Positions 11,081 through 24,150 of a stretch of DNA of 64,000 nucleotides are shown one piece after another. A program made the position numbers and the translations under genes. The stretch comes from Tetrastigma voinierianum (Eukaryota; Streptophyta; Magnoliopsida; Vitales; Vitaceae): NCBI GenBank assembly GCA_016808115.1, contig JAEQBH010001151.1:310001-374000 (forward strand). Direction: 5' to 3'. The notes beneath the pieces are model-generated. The model was not told the origin of the DNA, did no database searches, and worked only from the letters and a program-made list of their open reading frames with translations. Numbering within the stretch: the stretch's first letter is position 1; each line of letters opens with the position of its first letter.

Positions 11081-12959
11081 TTACACTTCTAAAAATCAAC
11101 ATAAATCAACCTCGTTACTACAAGGGCTACAAGAACTCTAAAACTTTACAAAATATATTTAATTATATAAAACTAAATTAAATACAAATATTTGGTTCCA
11201 TTATATTACAAACCTAAGTTTCCAACCCAAAAATCACATAATACTAAACAAGGCACTTCTAGCCTTTTTCTTCACGATTGGGTCCTGTGTGAGCCTCATC
11301 ACCCTACCCTCCAAGACTGAAATGATTTTTTCCATTTATTAGTACGGAAGAACGCCTGCAAGAGAAATCCTTCTACCAGAGCTACTTTCTACCCAAGTGC
11401 ATGTACAATGCCATAAATCCACACACATTCTTACACATTCATATAAAACATGCATGTCTCTATATGATCACCTACATGCCAGTTCCCATATCTCAGCTCC
11501 CATCGACTCCCCTCACAGACGATGTCATCCATGTATGAAACTATTTCAAACAAAAGCTTTTGTTTTTTGAAACTCATCGACATTTTCTCCGATTTTATAA
11601 TAAAGGACAACCCTTCGAATTTCAATATCATAATATCTATCGACAAATCTTCCGATATGATATTATATCAGACGGTCATTCTCCGCATAGAACAATATAC
11701 TGGACAATCCTCCGAAATTTAATATAATGGACAACCCTTCGAAATTAATATTTTGGACAACCCTCCGAATTTAATTTATTCAAAATCCATGTCATTCACT
11801 CACACCCGATTTTTACGCGATGTCCCCGTGCACTTGCAATGCTAATGCCACTGCATAAAAATCTCATGCGCATGCATAATAAAACCATGCAGCATATATC
11901 ATTTATGCTTTATCTTAAGCATCATGTTAATCATCAACATGTATATTCACACCTTCGCATGTTTTTCATTCAAACAATAATACTAAACTTATATTTTCTT
12001 CAAATTTAAAAACCCTAAAATTTGCATGTTAGTCATGGAAAATCACATGCACATATCAACATGTATATTCACACATTCCGCATGTTTATTCAAACAATAC
12101 CAAATCGATGTTTTCTCTGGGCCAAAAACCCCGAAAATTTCAGAGGTTAGTCATGCAAATCAACACACCATCAACATGTATATTCCCACGCTCGCATGTT
12201 TCATTAAAACAGGCTACTAAATTCGATGTTTTCTTCGCCTAAACCTAAAATTTTAGACATAGTCATGCAAGCAATAATACCCTGAACCGATATTTCCTTA
12301 GTCTAAAACCTTTAAAATTTCAGATGTTAAAGTCAAGTGCAAGGTTCATATAATTCAAACTCGATAGCGCTTAACCTGAATCTGTACTTTTATTCAAACC
12401 ATACCCAACTATAGTCAAGATTTAACTGCAACTCATGTTATCAACACATCAAACTGATATTCAAGTAACTGAACAGGTCAAGATCACAGGTGGCAACCCA
12501 GAATTGAATACAAGATTTAAACATCCCGATCACTCACGTTTTTGCAGATTCAGATCAACACTCACTTCGCCTTACTCACATTTTCCTAAATAGGAATTTC
12601 ATAATTTTATAGAGAGACCTCCCACTCAGGAGCACCCTCCATTTCCCTCGCTTCATCGCATATTCTCACCAATCACTGGTAGCTGAGCGAGTGAGGTCAC
12701 AGAGCGGCACGGCTGCGGCACGCATCACGCACCCACCCGCACCATCCCGATCCCGCAACAGGCCGAGAGCAATTTGAGTCACAGCATCACCCACTACACC
12801 ACCCCCATCATCACCCTGAACATGAATCTGCCTAACTGAAGAAATTTGACTTAGTAGTTAAAATTTATGATTTTGATCAACAACGATCCACCCATCAGAT
12901 TCCAGAAATTCGTTTTTAACCGGTGGGTTTTGTCGACTTACTTTATCCCAAGTTTCACA
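10994..12959 (-). mobile_element. 3' LTR of minus-strand chromovirus
   Basis: On the minus strand it starts TGTGAAACTTGG directly after a polypurine tract and ends GGGGTGTCACA. The left end shares its first kilobase closely with 24151-25081 (GACACCC..AAAACCCGGGG, CACTTCTAAAAATCAACATAAAT, the GGACAACCCT-CCGAA repeats). That second copy is the 5' LTR of the same element. A TTA microsatellite near 11029-11080 is much longer here than in the partner copy, showing divergence after insertion. Confidence 0.8.
11029..11082. repeat. (TTA)n / (TTTA)n microsatellite
   Basis: This is a pure TTTA then TTA run of about 50 bp inside the LTR. The corresponding run in the partner LTR (24190-24211) is about 22 bp, so the repeat changed length after insertion. 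Confidence 0.85.
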
Positions 12960-12973
12960 TTCTCCTTCTTTAA
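12960..12973 (-). other. Polypurine tract, minus-strand chromovirus
   Basis: Read on the minus strand it is AAAGAAGGAGAA immediately before the LTR start TGTGAAACT. It is the positional equivalent of the tracts at 6943 and 53985. Confidence 0.8.
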
Positions 12974-13800
12974 AAGAATTTCATTCCGAAATTCACACAC
13001 ATATATACAATCATTACGCATATGCAATACTATCCAAATGCCAAACGACTAAACCACGTATCTGGCCCTCAAGAGGAAAGGATATCCGCACGCATCATGT
13101 CCTCATGTCCCATGTCGCTTCCCTCCACTCCCCAGATCGCCACAACACCTTTACTAGCCTCGCACAGCTCAGTAGGTCGCAAACCCGCTCTAAGCTATCC
13201 AATACGCACGTGCATTCCTCAAAGGTCCCAGACCGCATCAATACTGCTTTCCGCCTCCAATCCACTACAATGAAATGATCTCGAGTGTACTCCCAGCATT
13301 TGGGAAGAGGAGATTAAAACCTCGTGTGACATCTGATAAGCTCACAGAGGCCAACCGATAGACAAGAATCGTGCTCCACCCTCTCGAGTATCTCGGCGCT
13401 CGATATACCACGGCACAACTTCCCCGCCATTTAACCCTCGACCACTCCCTCTCTTAGGCATTGCCTTCAAGAAGATATGATCACTATTTCAAACTCTGAG
13501 GTCGCCGCCGTCATTCGGTGACAACTCTTCTCGCGACTTGCCATGAGAAGACACTGTCAGATCATACCCACCTTCTCCGAGGTGTCTCTAATAAGATCTC
13601 GCCGTTGACGGGAGCTCTCTCCCCACCTTTCCCAACATACCGGCACTACGGCCCCCATAGAGAGCCCTCCTCATAATGTGCCACATCCGTATGTTCGTTC
13701 GATATCCATCACAGAGCGACCCCACTCAAGGTGAATGCTCCTCCCAACAACCCTTATGATCCAGGGCACATGCTCATGCATCCTCTAAAACCCGTATGAT
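12974..13800 (-). pseudogene. Chromovirus integrase C-terminus and chromodomain-like region
   Basis: On the minus strand the last 250 bp before the polypurine tract keep fragments of the chromodomain-like tail seen at 53590-53870 in the plus-strand copy, for example a V-E-x-S/A-x-W...M-R-A-x-Y pattern. Frameshifts and stops break it into short pieces, so no continuous domain is readable. Family role: the chromodomain is thought to bias insertion toward chromatin carrying particular histone marks. Here it is non-functional. Confidence 0.5.
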
Positions 13801-14560
13801 CCCTTCCCGCATTTCATTCACATCTGGCCATGGATGAAAAGCTGCTCATCATCAACCACGCTCCCATCGCCTCAGCCCTTTAAAACTCCTCGCCGTAAAC
13901 CCTGGGATCTTGCCTAATACTATGGAGACCTGCGACTCCATGTAACCTAAAATCTCTCGCACGTGATAACTGCAAATTCCTCCAGAGTGAAGCAACACCG
14001 GCTGCCTAGAAAATGTACCGACTTCGTGAACCGGTCCATAATCACCCATACTGTATCATGTCTTCGCGGTGTCCGTGGCAAGTGGGTCACAAAGTCCATC
14101 ATGACGTGCTCCCACTTCCACTCAAACACTCAATGCCGAGTAGTCCCGCCACTCCGATGTTCAAATTTTTACCTCGCGACATGTGAGAGACACCTCTGAA
14201 CAAAGTTCCAACGTACGTCTATTCCGCTCCAATACCAATGGCCTAAGGTCCTAAACTTTTCGTACAATTGACGCACAAAGGAATCGTATAAACTAACTCC
14301 CCTCGAGATCTCCTCCTCAAATCCGCCTGACCAAACCACAACCATCCCTTATACCGCACCACCATCTACGTGACGGCCCGCCTTCGCAGTCGCACTGACC
14401 GCACCGGGTCTCCGATGGACATTATCTCTACCGCCTCATTTCGATTCAATCATTCTGCTCGCGAGATCTGCAGCCATCGACCCAAAGCACCCTAAGCCAT
14501 CGCAATGTCGTTCGAACCGCCCACTGGCTCGAGCATCCGCCACTCCGAGAAGCCATACTA
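13801..14560 (-). pseudogene. Chromovirus integrase core
   Basis: The minus-strand frame 13947-14129 reads WKWEHVMMDFVTHLPRTPRR, then VWVIMDRFTKSVHFL. This is the start of the Ty3/gypsy integrase catalytic core, with the first acidic residue in MDFV. The overlapping frame 13852-14049 continues with sequence corresponding to the region around the second catalytic Asp (GKIPGFTARSFKGL). The two frames overlap, so at least one frameshift separates them. The HHCC zinc-binding region upstream is only partly recognisable. Integrase would insert the cDNA; this copy is broken. Confidence 0.85.
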
Positions 14561-15030
14561 CCAAGACTTCATGACTTCCTACCGAGTGCATCGCCTAATT
14601 CATATTCGCTTTACGGGGCGTAATGCAAAGTGAAGTCGTAATCCTCCAAAAACTCCATCCACCCGTGTCGCCCCCATGTCAGGTCCCGGCCGCGTGAAGT
14701 TTCTATACTTTGCACTTTCGGTCCGAAAACACCTCAAACTGCCACGTGATAGTAAAGTGGGCACCAAAGCTTCAAGGAAAAACTACGGGCCACTAACTCC
14801 ATGTCGTATGCTGTAATTCGCCATGGTTTTCAACCGTCAAACCATAAGCCACTACCCTCCCAGACGTATCAAGACGCATCCCGCCTCTCGAGGTATCACA
14901 AACACGATGTACTCCGTCCCTTTCTCGTGACTCATCGTATCAAAGAGCTCAAGTAAGCCTCATCTTGTCCCGAATGCCTTCAGACAGTCATTCCACTCGA
15001 ACTCACCCTCCTTCCGGTCAATCTCATCAT
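14561..15030 (-). pseudogene. Chromovirus RNase H
   Basis: Minus-strand translation gives pieces of the Ty3/gypsy RNase H: an R-E-x-G-C-V-L block near 14890 and, near 14600-14700, a degraded version of the RRWMEFLEDYDFTLHY...ADALSR segment that is clear at 52220-52330 in the plus-strand copy. Several frameshifts are present. The domain removes RNA from the RNA:DNA hybrid during reverse transcription. It lies between RT and integrase as in all Ty3/gypsy elements. Confidence 0.6.
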
Positions 15031-15039
15031 AGTGTCAAG

Positions 15040-15690
15040 CAAATGAGAAATCCCACAAGCCTTCTCCGTAGTACCCCACTAATCCCAAGAAACCACGTAT
15101 CTCGAAGACCGACTCCTGGCCTCCCAACTCATAATGTACTCCTTTAACCTTCTCACGGTCCATCGACACGCCCTCGGTCGACACTACACGCGTACTCTAA
15201 GAACCCACCCCGCAAGCCAAAACTCAGACTTACTAAACTCAAGGTATTAACCGATGATCCCTCAAAAGCTGTAAAACCACCCTCAAATGATCCTTATGCT
15301 CCCCCTTCGATTGGGAGTTATTCAAGATGTCATCAACGAAGACCACCATAACCGACCAAATAGTGGTCGGAATACCCTACGACGAGATCCATTAATGCCG
15401 CCGGGCACATTCGTCAACCCAAAGGGCATCATCAGAAACCCGTGCCCATATCGCGTCCTAACGCCGTCTTAGGATGTCCGCCCCTAACTTCCCATAATCG
15501 ATGGTAACCAAAGCATGAAGGTCTATCTCGAGTGTGACTTCATACTCTCTCGCCAAATTCTGATCAAACAAGTCATCAATCCTCTGCACGGATTTAGCCT
15601 CGATTCGATCGTAACCCGCTTCAACCGTCTAATCGATGCACGGAAGGGTCTTATCCTTCTTCTTCGCAAACGTGACCGAGCTCCCCAGCA
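15040..15690 (-). pseudogene. Chromovirus reverse transcriptase
   Basis: On the minus strand, RYGHGFLMMPFGLTNVPGG followed by a frame change to VVFVDDILNNSQSKGEHKDH (about 15290-15440) is the RT fingers/palm with the FVDD catalytic box. Upstream, IDDLFDQNLARE around 15560 matches the block that precedes it in the family. Stops and at least two frameshifts disable it. Confidence 0.85.
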
Positions 15691-16350
15691 AGTGAAGTGC
15701 TCTACTTCCAGTCGAACCCTTACCCAAGAACTCCCCGTGATTCGACCTCGAAGCCCCGCAACTCAACCTGGCAAGCATCCTACGCGAGCCATAGAAATGG
15801 ACGACGCACAGGCGTATTCACGCGGAAGTCTACATCCCTCGACGAAGGTAATCCTAGTAGCTTGTCCGGAAAAACATCCTCGTACTCGCACACTACTCGA
15901 GGAAGATCCAAGTCCTGTCTCACCTCGTCCTATAGGGTAAGGCTGGCTAGCTAACCCTTCAATTGCCCGTGCCATCTGTGAGTCAGACACCCGCCCCGGG
16001 CAAAGCATCGTGTCATCTCCAAAACGTGACACTGGGCATTCATCCCGAATGCAGCAAGAATCTTCCTACGCCAAAATCAATAACGACTCTGCAATGCCCA
16101 CCATCCCGGATGACGTCAAACTCCATCATGTTCATGACCCTCAGGTCCAGTGTGAGTTGAGATCTCTAATTCGCAACCTCAACAAATCAGATCCATGCTC
16201 ACCCTAGTCCCTAGGGGAGAACTCACATACATCGGCTCTTCCAAGGTCTTAACCTCTAATCCCAATTCTCTCACACATGATGCAGCAATGAAGGAATGCG
16301 ATGCACCAGAATCAAATAATATCGTTGCCCATAGGCGAGAAAGTAGAAAC
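15691..16350 (-). pseudogene. Chromovirus aspartic protease and linker
   Basis: The minus strand at 16297-16313 encodes DSGAS followed by H, the active-site motif of the retrotransposon aspartic protease. It is followed by SFIAASCVREL-type sequence and a VSSPLGTRVSMDLICR-like block across 16150-16290, with a frame change. The linker to RT (15691-15950) gives only short frames. The region ends at the insertion point of the Athila-like element; the upstream gag continues at 22645. Confidence 0.75.
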
Positions 16351-16355
16351 ATACC
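16351..16355 (+). other. Target site duplication ATACC (left)
   Basis: ATACC immediately precedes the LTR start TGATTAGTG and recurs immediately after the right LTR at 22640-22644. A perfect 5-bp duplication is the expected signature of Ty3/gypsy integration. Confidence 0.85.
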
Positions 16356-17745
16356 TGATTAGTGCCCAAAAAGCGCTATTTTGAACCCTATTTATTATAG
16401 GTTTTGAGTGCTTTTTGTGTAGTAATCATTCTAATTAACCCGATTTGCATATTAAGGTCCCTACTATTATACTAATCAATCTTGTAAAATTTCGCTTTTA
16501 CGCAGCTAATTATGCCAAAATTGAGTCGATCCAAGTACGAAGAATTCGAGTCAAACTCATCGCCAGATCACCGTATGGTACAAAGAGGCAAAAGTGAAGA
16601 AAACGGAGCATCATAAATTTGCCCCCGCAAAGACTGCTCACAGCCTCCAAGACTCTTTCATCCTCGCACTGCTCTCCCCGCGCAGATTTCACGCTATTGC
16701 TTTTGTTACAATTTTTTTTCTTCCCATTTCGTCTCAGAATAGCTTTTAGTTTCGCTTTTTTGGTAATTTATACACAGCTTATATAAGCCTCACAGATAAA
16801 CTCGTAATTACTTCACGGGCATTACGAGAAATGCGCTTACGCTTCGCTTCATTCTCCATTTTTTCCTTTCTCTGGGCCAAACACTCCGAGGATGACAACT
16901 CAGAGAATGGTCAAGCAGACCTCTTCCTCCGAATATGAGGGCCATCGGGCAATTCCGCTTTAAGGTAAACCTCGCTCTCAAGTTACAGCAAAGAGGTTTG
17001 ACATTTCACCCCAAATTTGCAACTCTAGTTTAAAGCTTGATGTACTTTCTTCGCTAATACTTGGCAAGCTTTGTGGTTCAAAGGTATTCTTAAATTTAGA
17101 CACACTAATATCCATTAGTCGCCATTTACTTGTTACCCAGGTAGGTTAAGGGGTTATATTTTCACCTGTAGATGCATCCTCATCATCAATACTGCACCTT
17201 GGGGTTCAAATGATGGTTATTATTGGGATCCATCGAGATTCATTAGTCGCTCTTTTATGAATCATCAGAGGATGGGTCAAGGTGATAGATTTTCACCGTA
17301 GGAACCATAAATTTCAAATAAATGCTTTCTATCAAAAGGAAAATTATTAGTGGCTTAGGGTTTTTAAAGTCAAATGAAGATCCGATTCGGGGAAATGACT
17401 ATATGTCATCCTCCCCAACGCCGGTGAAAAAGACCCGAGGACATGGTGGTCGCTTCTTGAAACCAAACCAAAGGGCCCGACACTTCAAGGGGTTCTATTT
17501 ACATTTTTTTTTTCTTATTTTAGTTTCAACCTATGAACAACCAATCCCCTGTTTTTACCAAATCCTGAAATCCAAATTGAAATTCACCAATTTTGAATAT
17601 CGTTGTAAGTCATTTGTACGAAGAAAACCCATTCCTGTGTTCGACCCTAGAACCGCTATATCAGAGTAGATTCATACGACAAAGAGGGAGGAATTTAGAT
17701 TACAAATTTGGCTGATTTCTGATCACACTACCGTGGCACGAATCA
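16356..17745 (+). mobile_element. Athila-like 5' LTR
   Basis: It begins TGATTAGTGCCC and ends CACGAATCA. It aligns throughout with 21256-22639: GCGCTAT..TTTGAACCC at the start, GACATTTTC..CCAAATTTG in the middle, ACTTCAAGGG..TCTATTT near the end. Length is 1390 bp against 1384 bp for the partner. The two copies differ by many short indels, so the insertion is not recent. Confidence 0.85.
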
Positions 17746-17746
17746 A

Positions 17747-17764
17747 TGGCGCCATACCTGTGGA
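17747..17764 (+). other. Primer binding site, Athila-like element
   Basis: TGGCGCCATACCTGTGGA lies one base after the LTR. It shares TGGCGCC and a CC..G.GGA ending with the Asp-tRNA-type primer site used by Athila and several other plant Ty3/gypsy elements. The middle has decayed. Confidence 0.65.
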
Positions 17765-19461
17765 TGGTTCCAAGTGCGAATGATGACCTCGTTGAACACT
17801 TCAGATCCTCACCATGCCTCAGGAATTTTCTTATATATATATATCTTTTTAGTGTTTTCGGGGTATGTTTAATTTTTTTAATTTTGTTTTGTTTTTATCT
17901 AATCTTACCCTTGTGAAGTTGTTTTTCGTTTCTTTGCTTCGTGTTTACTTTGTTCTTTACAGCAGGGGCCGGGCCTAGGGTTAGAGATTGTAAATCAAGG
18001 TCAGAATTTGAACCCAATGAAGAAGGACAAGACGGCCAAAGATGTGGCAAGGGGGTAACCCTAGTTGCATATATGTCCACGAGGGATTATAGAAACCACC
18101 ATGGCAAAGTTAGCAACCCGTGGAGAGAATCTAAATGAATATAGTCCACGAGGGACTATAAACCAATGGATGAGTTCACCATATGGTAGTACTTACAACC
18201 ATAATGGGGAATCACACACAATTTCTCTGAAACCAAGTCCCCACGCATGCACCTCCCGAGCCTCCATATTATGCTTCAACTCCTCACTACCTCACCACCA
18301 TAGTTTAATCCCTCCATTCAACAAGCCATTTCGACCGAACAAGCTGAATGGTGACTTCTCATGGGGAGCAGAAGATGATTAATACACACTGAATCAAAGA
18401 ATTGATAATGTAAAGCCTTCTTCAACAAAAATGATGGTAAGCCTGTGAGGACTCAGAAAAATCACATCACGCAAGATTCTATTCTTGGGCTCACCATTCA
18501 GCATGATCATCAAGAGGAGGAGAACCTAGAGAGAGGGCTGACCACTGTGAGAAATTGATGTGTGAAACCAAAGGGAAGCCCCGAGAAATTGCCAATAAGG
18601 GAAGTAGGGAGGCAGAGGAAAGTTGGGCTAGGAAGAGTCCCAAGAACCTATCCTTCAACCAATCCCATGAATTTGAATTCTAAAGGTTACTACCCAACCC
18701 CAAAATAGGCCCACTGGCACAAGGACACGCCACACTTGCAAAGAAACTCAAAACCTACAAAGACCCTCCCAAAGCTCAGCGCCACCATCACTCCGCTGTA
18801 CAAAAATATCAGTTAGTATTACTTATTCGAGCCTTCGCACTACATCAAAGACACAAGTGCCTACCATATCACGGCACAAAGGACGGTTCGTGTCGTTCTG
18901 ATCGAGCGACCCAACTCAACATTTCTAAGCTCCGCCAGCTTCAAGCAGCCCTCCAAAGGTTGAAATCGGCCTGGGAAGGCGCCTCCCTACTTTTTTTTTT
19001 TTAATTTTTCTGTTTTATTTCATTTCATTTTATTTTATTTGATTTCTATAATTTTTCTTCTGCATTTTCTAATTTTAAGTTAATTGCTCAGCCTTTGTTT
19101 TTCACTTTTCGCACTTTTCAATTTTTCAGATTAATTTTTGCAAATGAGAAAATTTCAGCGTAAGACTGTAAAAAGCGAGGAGCAAGCAAATGATATCACA
19201 CAATTCAATATTATAAAGAAAATTTCGCAAGAACATAAATTTCTCACAGAAGAATAGCTTAAAATTTCAAGAATAGCGAAATTCATTAAGAATAACGAAA
19301 ATTTAAAGAATAGCGAAGCAGGGGAGTTGTACTACATACCGAATTTTCGCTATGCTAATAAATTTCAGCTTGTACAAATTTCAGACTGCTCATCACTATT
19401 CACCCGCAATAAATTGATTTTTGATGAATCAGGCATTAGCTTGCTTTTATGATATATCTAT

Positions 19462-19577
<116 letters not shown>

Positions 19578-20559
19578 AAATTTTTTCTTTTATAAGTTTG
19601 TCTCTAAAAAAAACAAAAAATCGCAATTATAACGACTGGCTGTATCAGCGAAATTCTCGCTATGTGTAAAATTTTCGCTACATATACCTCACAAGAATTC
19701 GCTACTCTCCCCTATTTTGCCTCATGATTTTGTTTCGCCTATAACTTTTTTATCCGAACTCCGTTTTAGGCGTTCTTAGTACCGTTGGAAAGCTTAGAGA
19801 GTGTAGAATTCAAATATAGCTAGAAAGAACACTTTTGAAATTATTATGAACGTTTAATTTTCAACATGCTTCAACTGGTCACTTTTTTTCTCTCTTTTCT
19901 TCTTTTAACTTGTTCATTTGAAGCCCAAACGGAGTGAATAAGGTGTCGATGGAAAGCTTGCGAAGTCTTCTATCCAAAAATGATCACATTTCATCAAGGA
20001 GGTAACACTTCCTTTCCTAACTTTCCAATCCGAGCCCCATTGCATAACGAGACATTCGTCGGGGAGAGAGTTAGGAAGGAAGCCTTGCTTTTGTATTTAG
20101 CAGTTTTGTTACTACTTGAGCGTTTCTCCATTTTGTGATGTTTAGTAGTCATTGGTTTTTTCGTGAAGCCGTTATACTATACACCTATTTTTTTACAAAA
20201 AATTGTACCTAATTTTTTTTTGCGGTTCGCTAACTCCGTGGTTTGAAAATCAAACACTCCATTCACCCTAATATGTTAGATCGTGTCATGCTCTAGCTGA
20301 GCGGATTATTAGTTGAATTTTCGTTACTTTCAACCTTTTATTCCACCTCTAAATAACCACAAACATTATGCACATTAGGTTTCAACAATAGGTCAATAAA
20401 AAACTACACTACCTTTCTAAACATCAGAAACCTACTCCCATTAAGTCTGACCACTAGACAGTTAAGAACCCCCACACAAGGCCAATGTGTCTTCCAAAAA
20501 ACAAAAGAAAAGAAAAGAAAAAGAAAAGAAAGCAGAGGAAAAGAGAATAGAAAAGCCTG

Positions 20560-20900
20560 GAGCAGCTCATTTCTGGAAACCCGAAAGGCACCTGGTCCGG
20601 TGGGTGGCCAGTGAGTTTTCCTTAAAGCCCCGCGCCCTAAGCCAACTCGGGTCGGGAGCCACCGACTTAAGGTTCGCTACACCCGGTGGATGGGTGAAGT
20701 TTAGCAGTTATGTGTGCCTGAGCTCGAAATCATTCTGAGTCCGAGGTGAAACCCCGAAGAGCTCGCGGCTCGAAAGATCCCATGACTCGGTGCCCTAACC
20801 TTAATCGGGTCTGGGAGTCATCTGTGGGATCCCTATTACATGGACTTCTGGGGAGGCCTGACCCCTCAACACAGACTCTACAAGACAAAAAGAGTCGTGG
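20560..20900 (+). repeat. Imperfect 158-bp duplication in GC-rich segment
   Basis: The word GCCCTAA followed by a CGGGTC-GGGAG motif occurs at 20634 and again at 20792. The flanking sequence is similar (ACTCGGGTCGGGAGCCACC against AATCGGGTCTGGGAGTCATC). It lies upstream of the 3' LTR of the Athila-like element, a position where plant Ty3/gypsy elements often carry short duplications. Confidence 0.45.
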
Positions 20901-21255
20901 AATAAGAGTGGGTCCCGACTATTTAAGTCAAGTTAGCATGCTAGGTCAGGCGTAGCTTGTCGTGAGAGCTGCATTACAATATCGCTGAGGACCGATCAAG
21001 CAAACACTTAGATTTCGTGAAGTTCCCGGTCGAGTCTTTAAGAAGGAGGCTCTTTTATACTCAATTTCAGATGGCATTCATTCTCTCGAGATAGTTATTA
21101 TTGGGCAAGGGTTTCAAGGATTCTCACGAGGGTTAGTCATTACTCATTCACAACCTTAAATATATTTTTCGCGGAACATAATTTTGATTTCCGCTTTGCA
21201 TGCTCTCTCTCTTTCTTCTTTCTTTCTACGCTAAGGACTAGCAACGGTAGGTCAG

Positions 21256-22639
21256 TGATTAGTGCCCAAAAGCGCTATATTTTGAACCCTATTTATTATA
21301 GGTTTCAGTGCTTTGCGGTACTAATCATTCTAATTAACCCAATGGTACATTAAGGTCCAATATTCATCGGGACGTATCTGCGGCAAATTTTGCGCTATAG
21401 CTAATTATGCAAAATTTGTCAGCCGATCCAAGCACAAAGAATTCGAGTCAAACTCATCACTGGCAGACGTATCTCGGGAGTGAAAGAAGAGCAAAAAGTG
21501 AAGAAATGGAGCATCATAAATTTGGTTCTCGCAAGATTGCTCACAACTTCAAGACCTTTCATCCCGCGTTCGTTTCTCCTGTATTCACGCTATTGCTTTT
21601 GTTACAATTTTTTGTTCCTTCCCATTCATCTCGTAATACTTAGTTTCAAGCTTTTTCGTAATTTCATACACCGAGTAATTATGAGGTTTCTACCGGCATA
21701 CAAACTTGCAATTACATCACTTTTGTAAGAATACAGCAGAAATGGCATAGCTTCCCCCGTCGTCATTTTTCCATTTTCTACTTTCCTTTCTACTGCTAAA
21801 CACTCCTCCGATGATGACAACTGCAGGATGGTCTGCACTCCTCCTCCTTGAAGAGGAGGGCCATCAAGCAACCCGCTTAAGGTAAACTTTCGCTCTCATT
21901 TTCACGCAAAGAGGTTTGACATTTTCGGGTTCCCAAATTTGGCAACCTAGGTTTAAAGCTGATGTACTTTCTTCGCCAATACTGCAAGCTTTTTAAGGTT
22001 CAAAGGTATTCTGGCTTTAGATACACCGATATCCATTAGTAGCCATTTACGAGCCAACGGAGGTAGTTGAGGTAATATTTTCACTGTAGATGATCCTCAT
22101 TGGACAATACTGTAATCTTTTAGCTCCAAGGATGCTTATTATTGCATCCACCGAGATTCATTAGTCATTTCTTTATGAATCATCATAGGATCGGTGATAG
22201 GATTTCAATGTGAGGGAACCACATAAATGCTAAATAAATGCTTTATATCAAAGAAATATTATTAGGCTTAGGTTTTAAAGTCAAATAAGATCCCGGCTTG
22301 GGAAACATCTATACGTCATCCTCCCCAACGCGAGAAAAAAAGCACCCAAGGACAGTGGTGGTTGCTCTGAAACCCTAAACTAAAGGGGTCTGACACTTCA
22401 AGGGCGTCTATTTTACTTTTTTTTCTTATTTTGGCACTTATGAACAAAGTCCAAACTCTGCTACCAAATCCTAAAATCCAAATTGAAATTCTGACTTTAC
22501 TGATACTGTCACTATTCAGATCGAAGAAAACCCATCCCCGTGTTCAACCTTGAATCGCATATCATAAGAGGCTACATTTGGCTGTAAGTAGAGGAATTTA
22601 GATATAATTTATTATTTTGATCACCTCATTCACGAATGA
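21256..22639 (+). mobile_element. Athila-like 3' LTR
   Basis: It begins TGATTAGTGCCC, the same as the 5' LTR, and ends CACGAATGA (one base changed from the CACGAATCA of the 5' copy), followed at once by ATACC. The preceding sequence GGTAGGTCAG is only weakly purine-rich, so the polypurine tract has decayed or is unusual. Confidence 0.85.
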
Positions 22640-22644
22640 ATACC
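22640..22644 (+). other. Target site duplication ATACC (right)
   Basis: It matches 16351-16355 exactly. Removing 16356-22644 rejoins the minus-strand chromovirus protease and gag regions, which supports the nesting. Confidence 0.85.
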
Positions 22645-23822
22645 CGGGGCCTCACTGATCCGGCTGCTCGCCAGGCACGACGGCGAGACACGCCCGGTCC
22701 CGGGGTTCCTGGTCAGGAGCCATGTCCCTAACCTCGACCTATACTCCGCAATTCCCTACCAGCTCAAGCAGAGTAGAAGATGATCAGGCAGAACCCATGG
22801 ATTAATACCTGCCTTCGTCGCACCATGGTAGGTATGAAATGATACCTGGCCTCAGGCATCGTTCACTAATGATCGACCAGGAGTCCCAAGGCTCCCGAGA
22901 TCCCCGTGATCCGAGGGCAATTCGCCTTGCTACGTCTGTGTCGATGGCAATGATAACATGTGATCGCCAGACCGATAAGGAGTTCTCAATCGAAGCCAGT
23001 CTCCATAGTCTACTCCGTCCCCTAAAACCCTACGAATTGAACCCTGCCTTTCCTGAACTGAAGAAGCCCGCCTTCCTCTTTACACTGTAAAGACCGTATC
23101 CCTGACACACCCGTGCATCCCCATCTCTCTCTCTACGGCTATGCTCGTCGCGGGATCAACATGTGCAGTCCATATCCCGTAGATGAGAACCCCGCACCCG
23201 CCCTAGATACTGACAACCGTGCCATCATCGAACTCCTCACCTCCGCCATATCCCGCCACGAGTCATCCTCAAACGTCCCAACTCTGGGTGAACTAGGCAA
23301 CGACTGAAAGCACCGCTTCTATTCTCCTTGCCTCAACTCAAGGAACCCCGAGCCTTCAAGATGCCCTCGCTGCATGCTCCAGGAAAACTTACTCATGAAG
23401 AGCCTCTGAATCCTCCCCAAGTCATCGCCCTGTGTCCTTTCGAGACCTAATTCCAATCCCACCATATCCGGGATCACCTCTACCTTAAATGGGCCTACCG
23501 ATCTTCGTGGCATCGGAGGTAATCCTCATGGCCTCCAAAACCCTCTCGACCTACCGGAACCAATGATCGGCTACCATCGGATCCCCTCCCCCTCTAAATG
23601 TAGGAGGATGGTGTGCGATAAACCTCTGGAGGTCACTCGACCCTCCCTGACCGCCAACTGCACTACCGCGGTAATGAAGTAAATGCAAAGACCCATCGCC
23701 CATATGCTCCGCCGATCAAAGGCAAAGCAAGGGTCGCCTAATATCTCGATGACTCTCTCGTCGCGCCTCGACTCACATCTACACAAAGTTAAGATAGAAA
23801 TTTGAGATTCTCTTTTCACTTG
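22645..23822 (-). pseudogene. Chromovirus gag
   Basis: Minus-strand frames 23571-23819 and 23319-23513 together cover the retrotransposon gag domain. One contains TILLHLEGEGIRW; the other has a GPFKVEVIPDMVGLE segment, then LFMSKFSW and GFLELRQGE, the typical end of the Retrotrans_gag domain (F-x2-KF...EFLELRQG). At least two frameshifts are needed. The CCHC knuckle expected leftward (22645-23000) was not recognised; that part is GC-rich and much altered. Gag forms the virus-like particle. Confidence 0.75.
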
Positions 23823-24129
23823 TTATCACATTAGTGGTGCATAATGTCGTTCACTAATAAATAACCATTCATGCTATCATTTATCGCTCGAACCCTTAAA
23901 GTTATGTTCGCTAACACTGTTTTCTATATGTTCTATCATGCATAATTCACAACATGGGCCATCTTCCCGTGGAACATATCGTAACACAAATAATCACGCA
24001 CACAATTCACGTGTCAAGCCGTGGATGTTTGTACTAAACACCGAGCCAGGTAACAGATACCAAAGTTCCTATATCGTGAATCGCGGTTTCCTGCACCTAC
24101 GCCCCAACAAGCCTAGTAATCGCAGATAC
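23823..24129 (-). other. Chromovirus gag N-terminus / 5' leader
   Basis: This lies between the primer site and the recognisable gag domain. No continuous frame is visible; it corresponds in position to the untranslated leader and gag start. Confidence 0.4.
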
Positions 24130-24148
24130 GTAGCGCCGATACTCAAGT
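24130..24148 (-). other. Degenerate primer binding site, minus-strand chromovirus
   Basis: Read on the minus strand after the LTR end it is ACTTGAGTATCGGCGCT, a decayed form of the CTTGGTATCAGAGC site complementary to initiator Met tRNA. Its position next to the GGTGTCA LTR end supports the call. Confidence 0.6.
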
Positions 24149-24150
24149 CA

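Noticed and set aside
20560..20900. Organellar or rDNA insertion suggested by GC-rich sequence
   Set aside because: No rRNA or organelle motif recognised; the segment is an imperfect duplication inside the Athila-like element.
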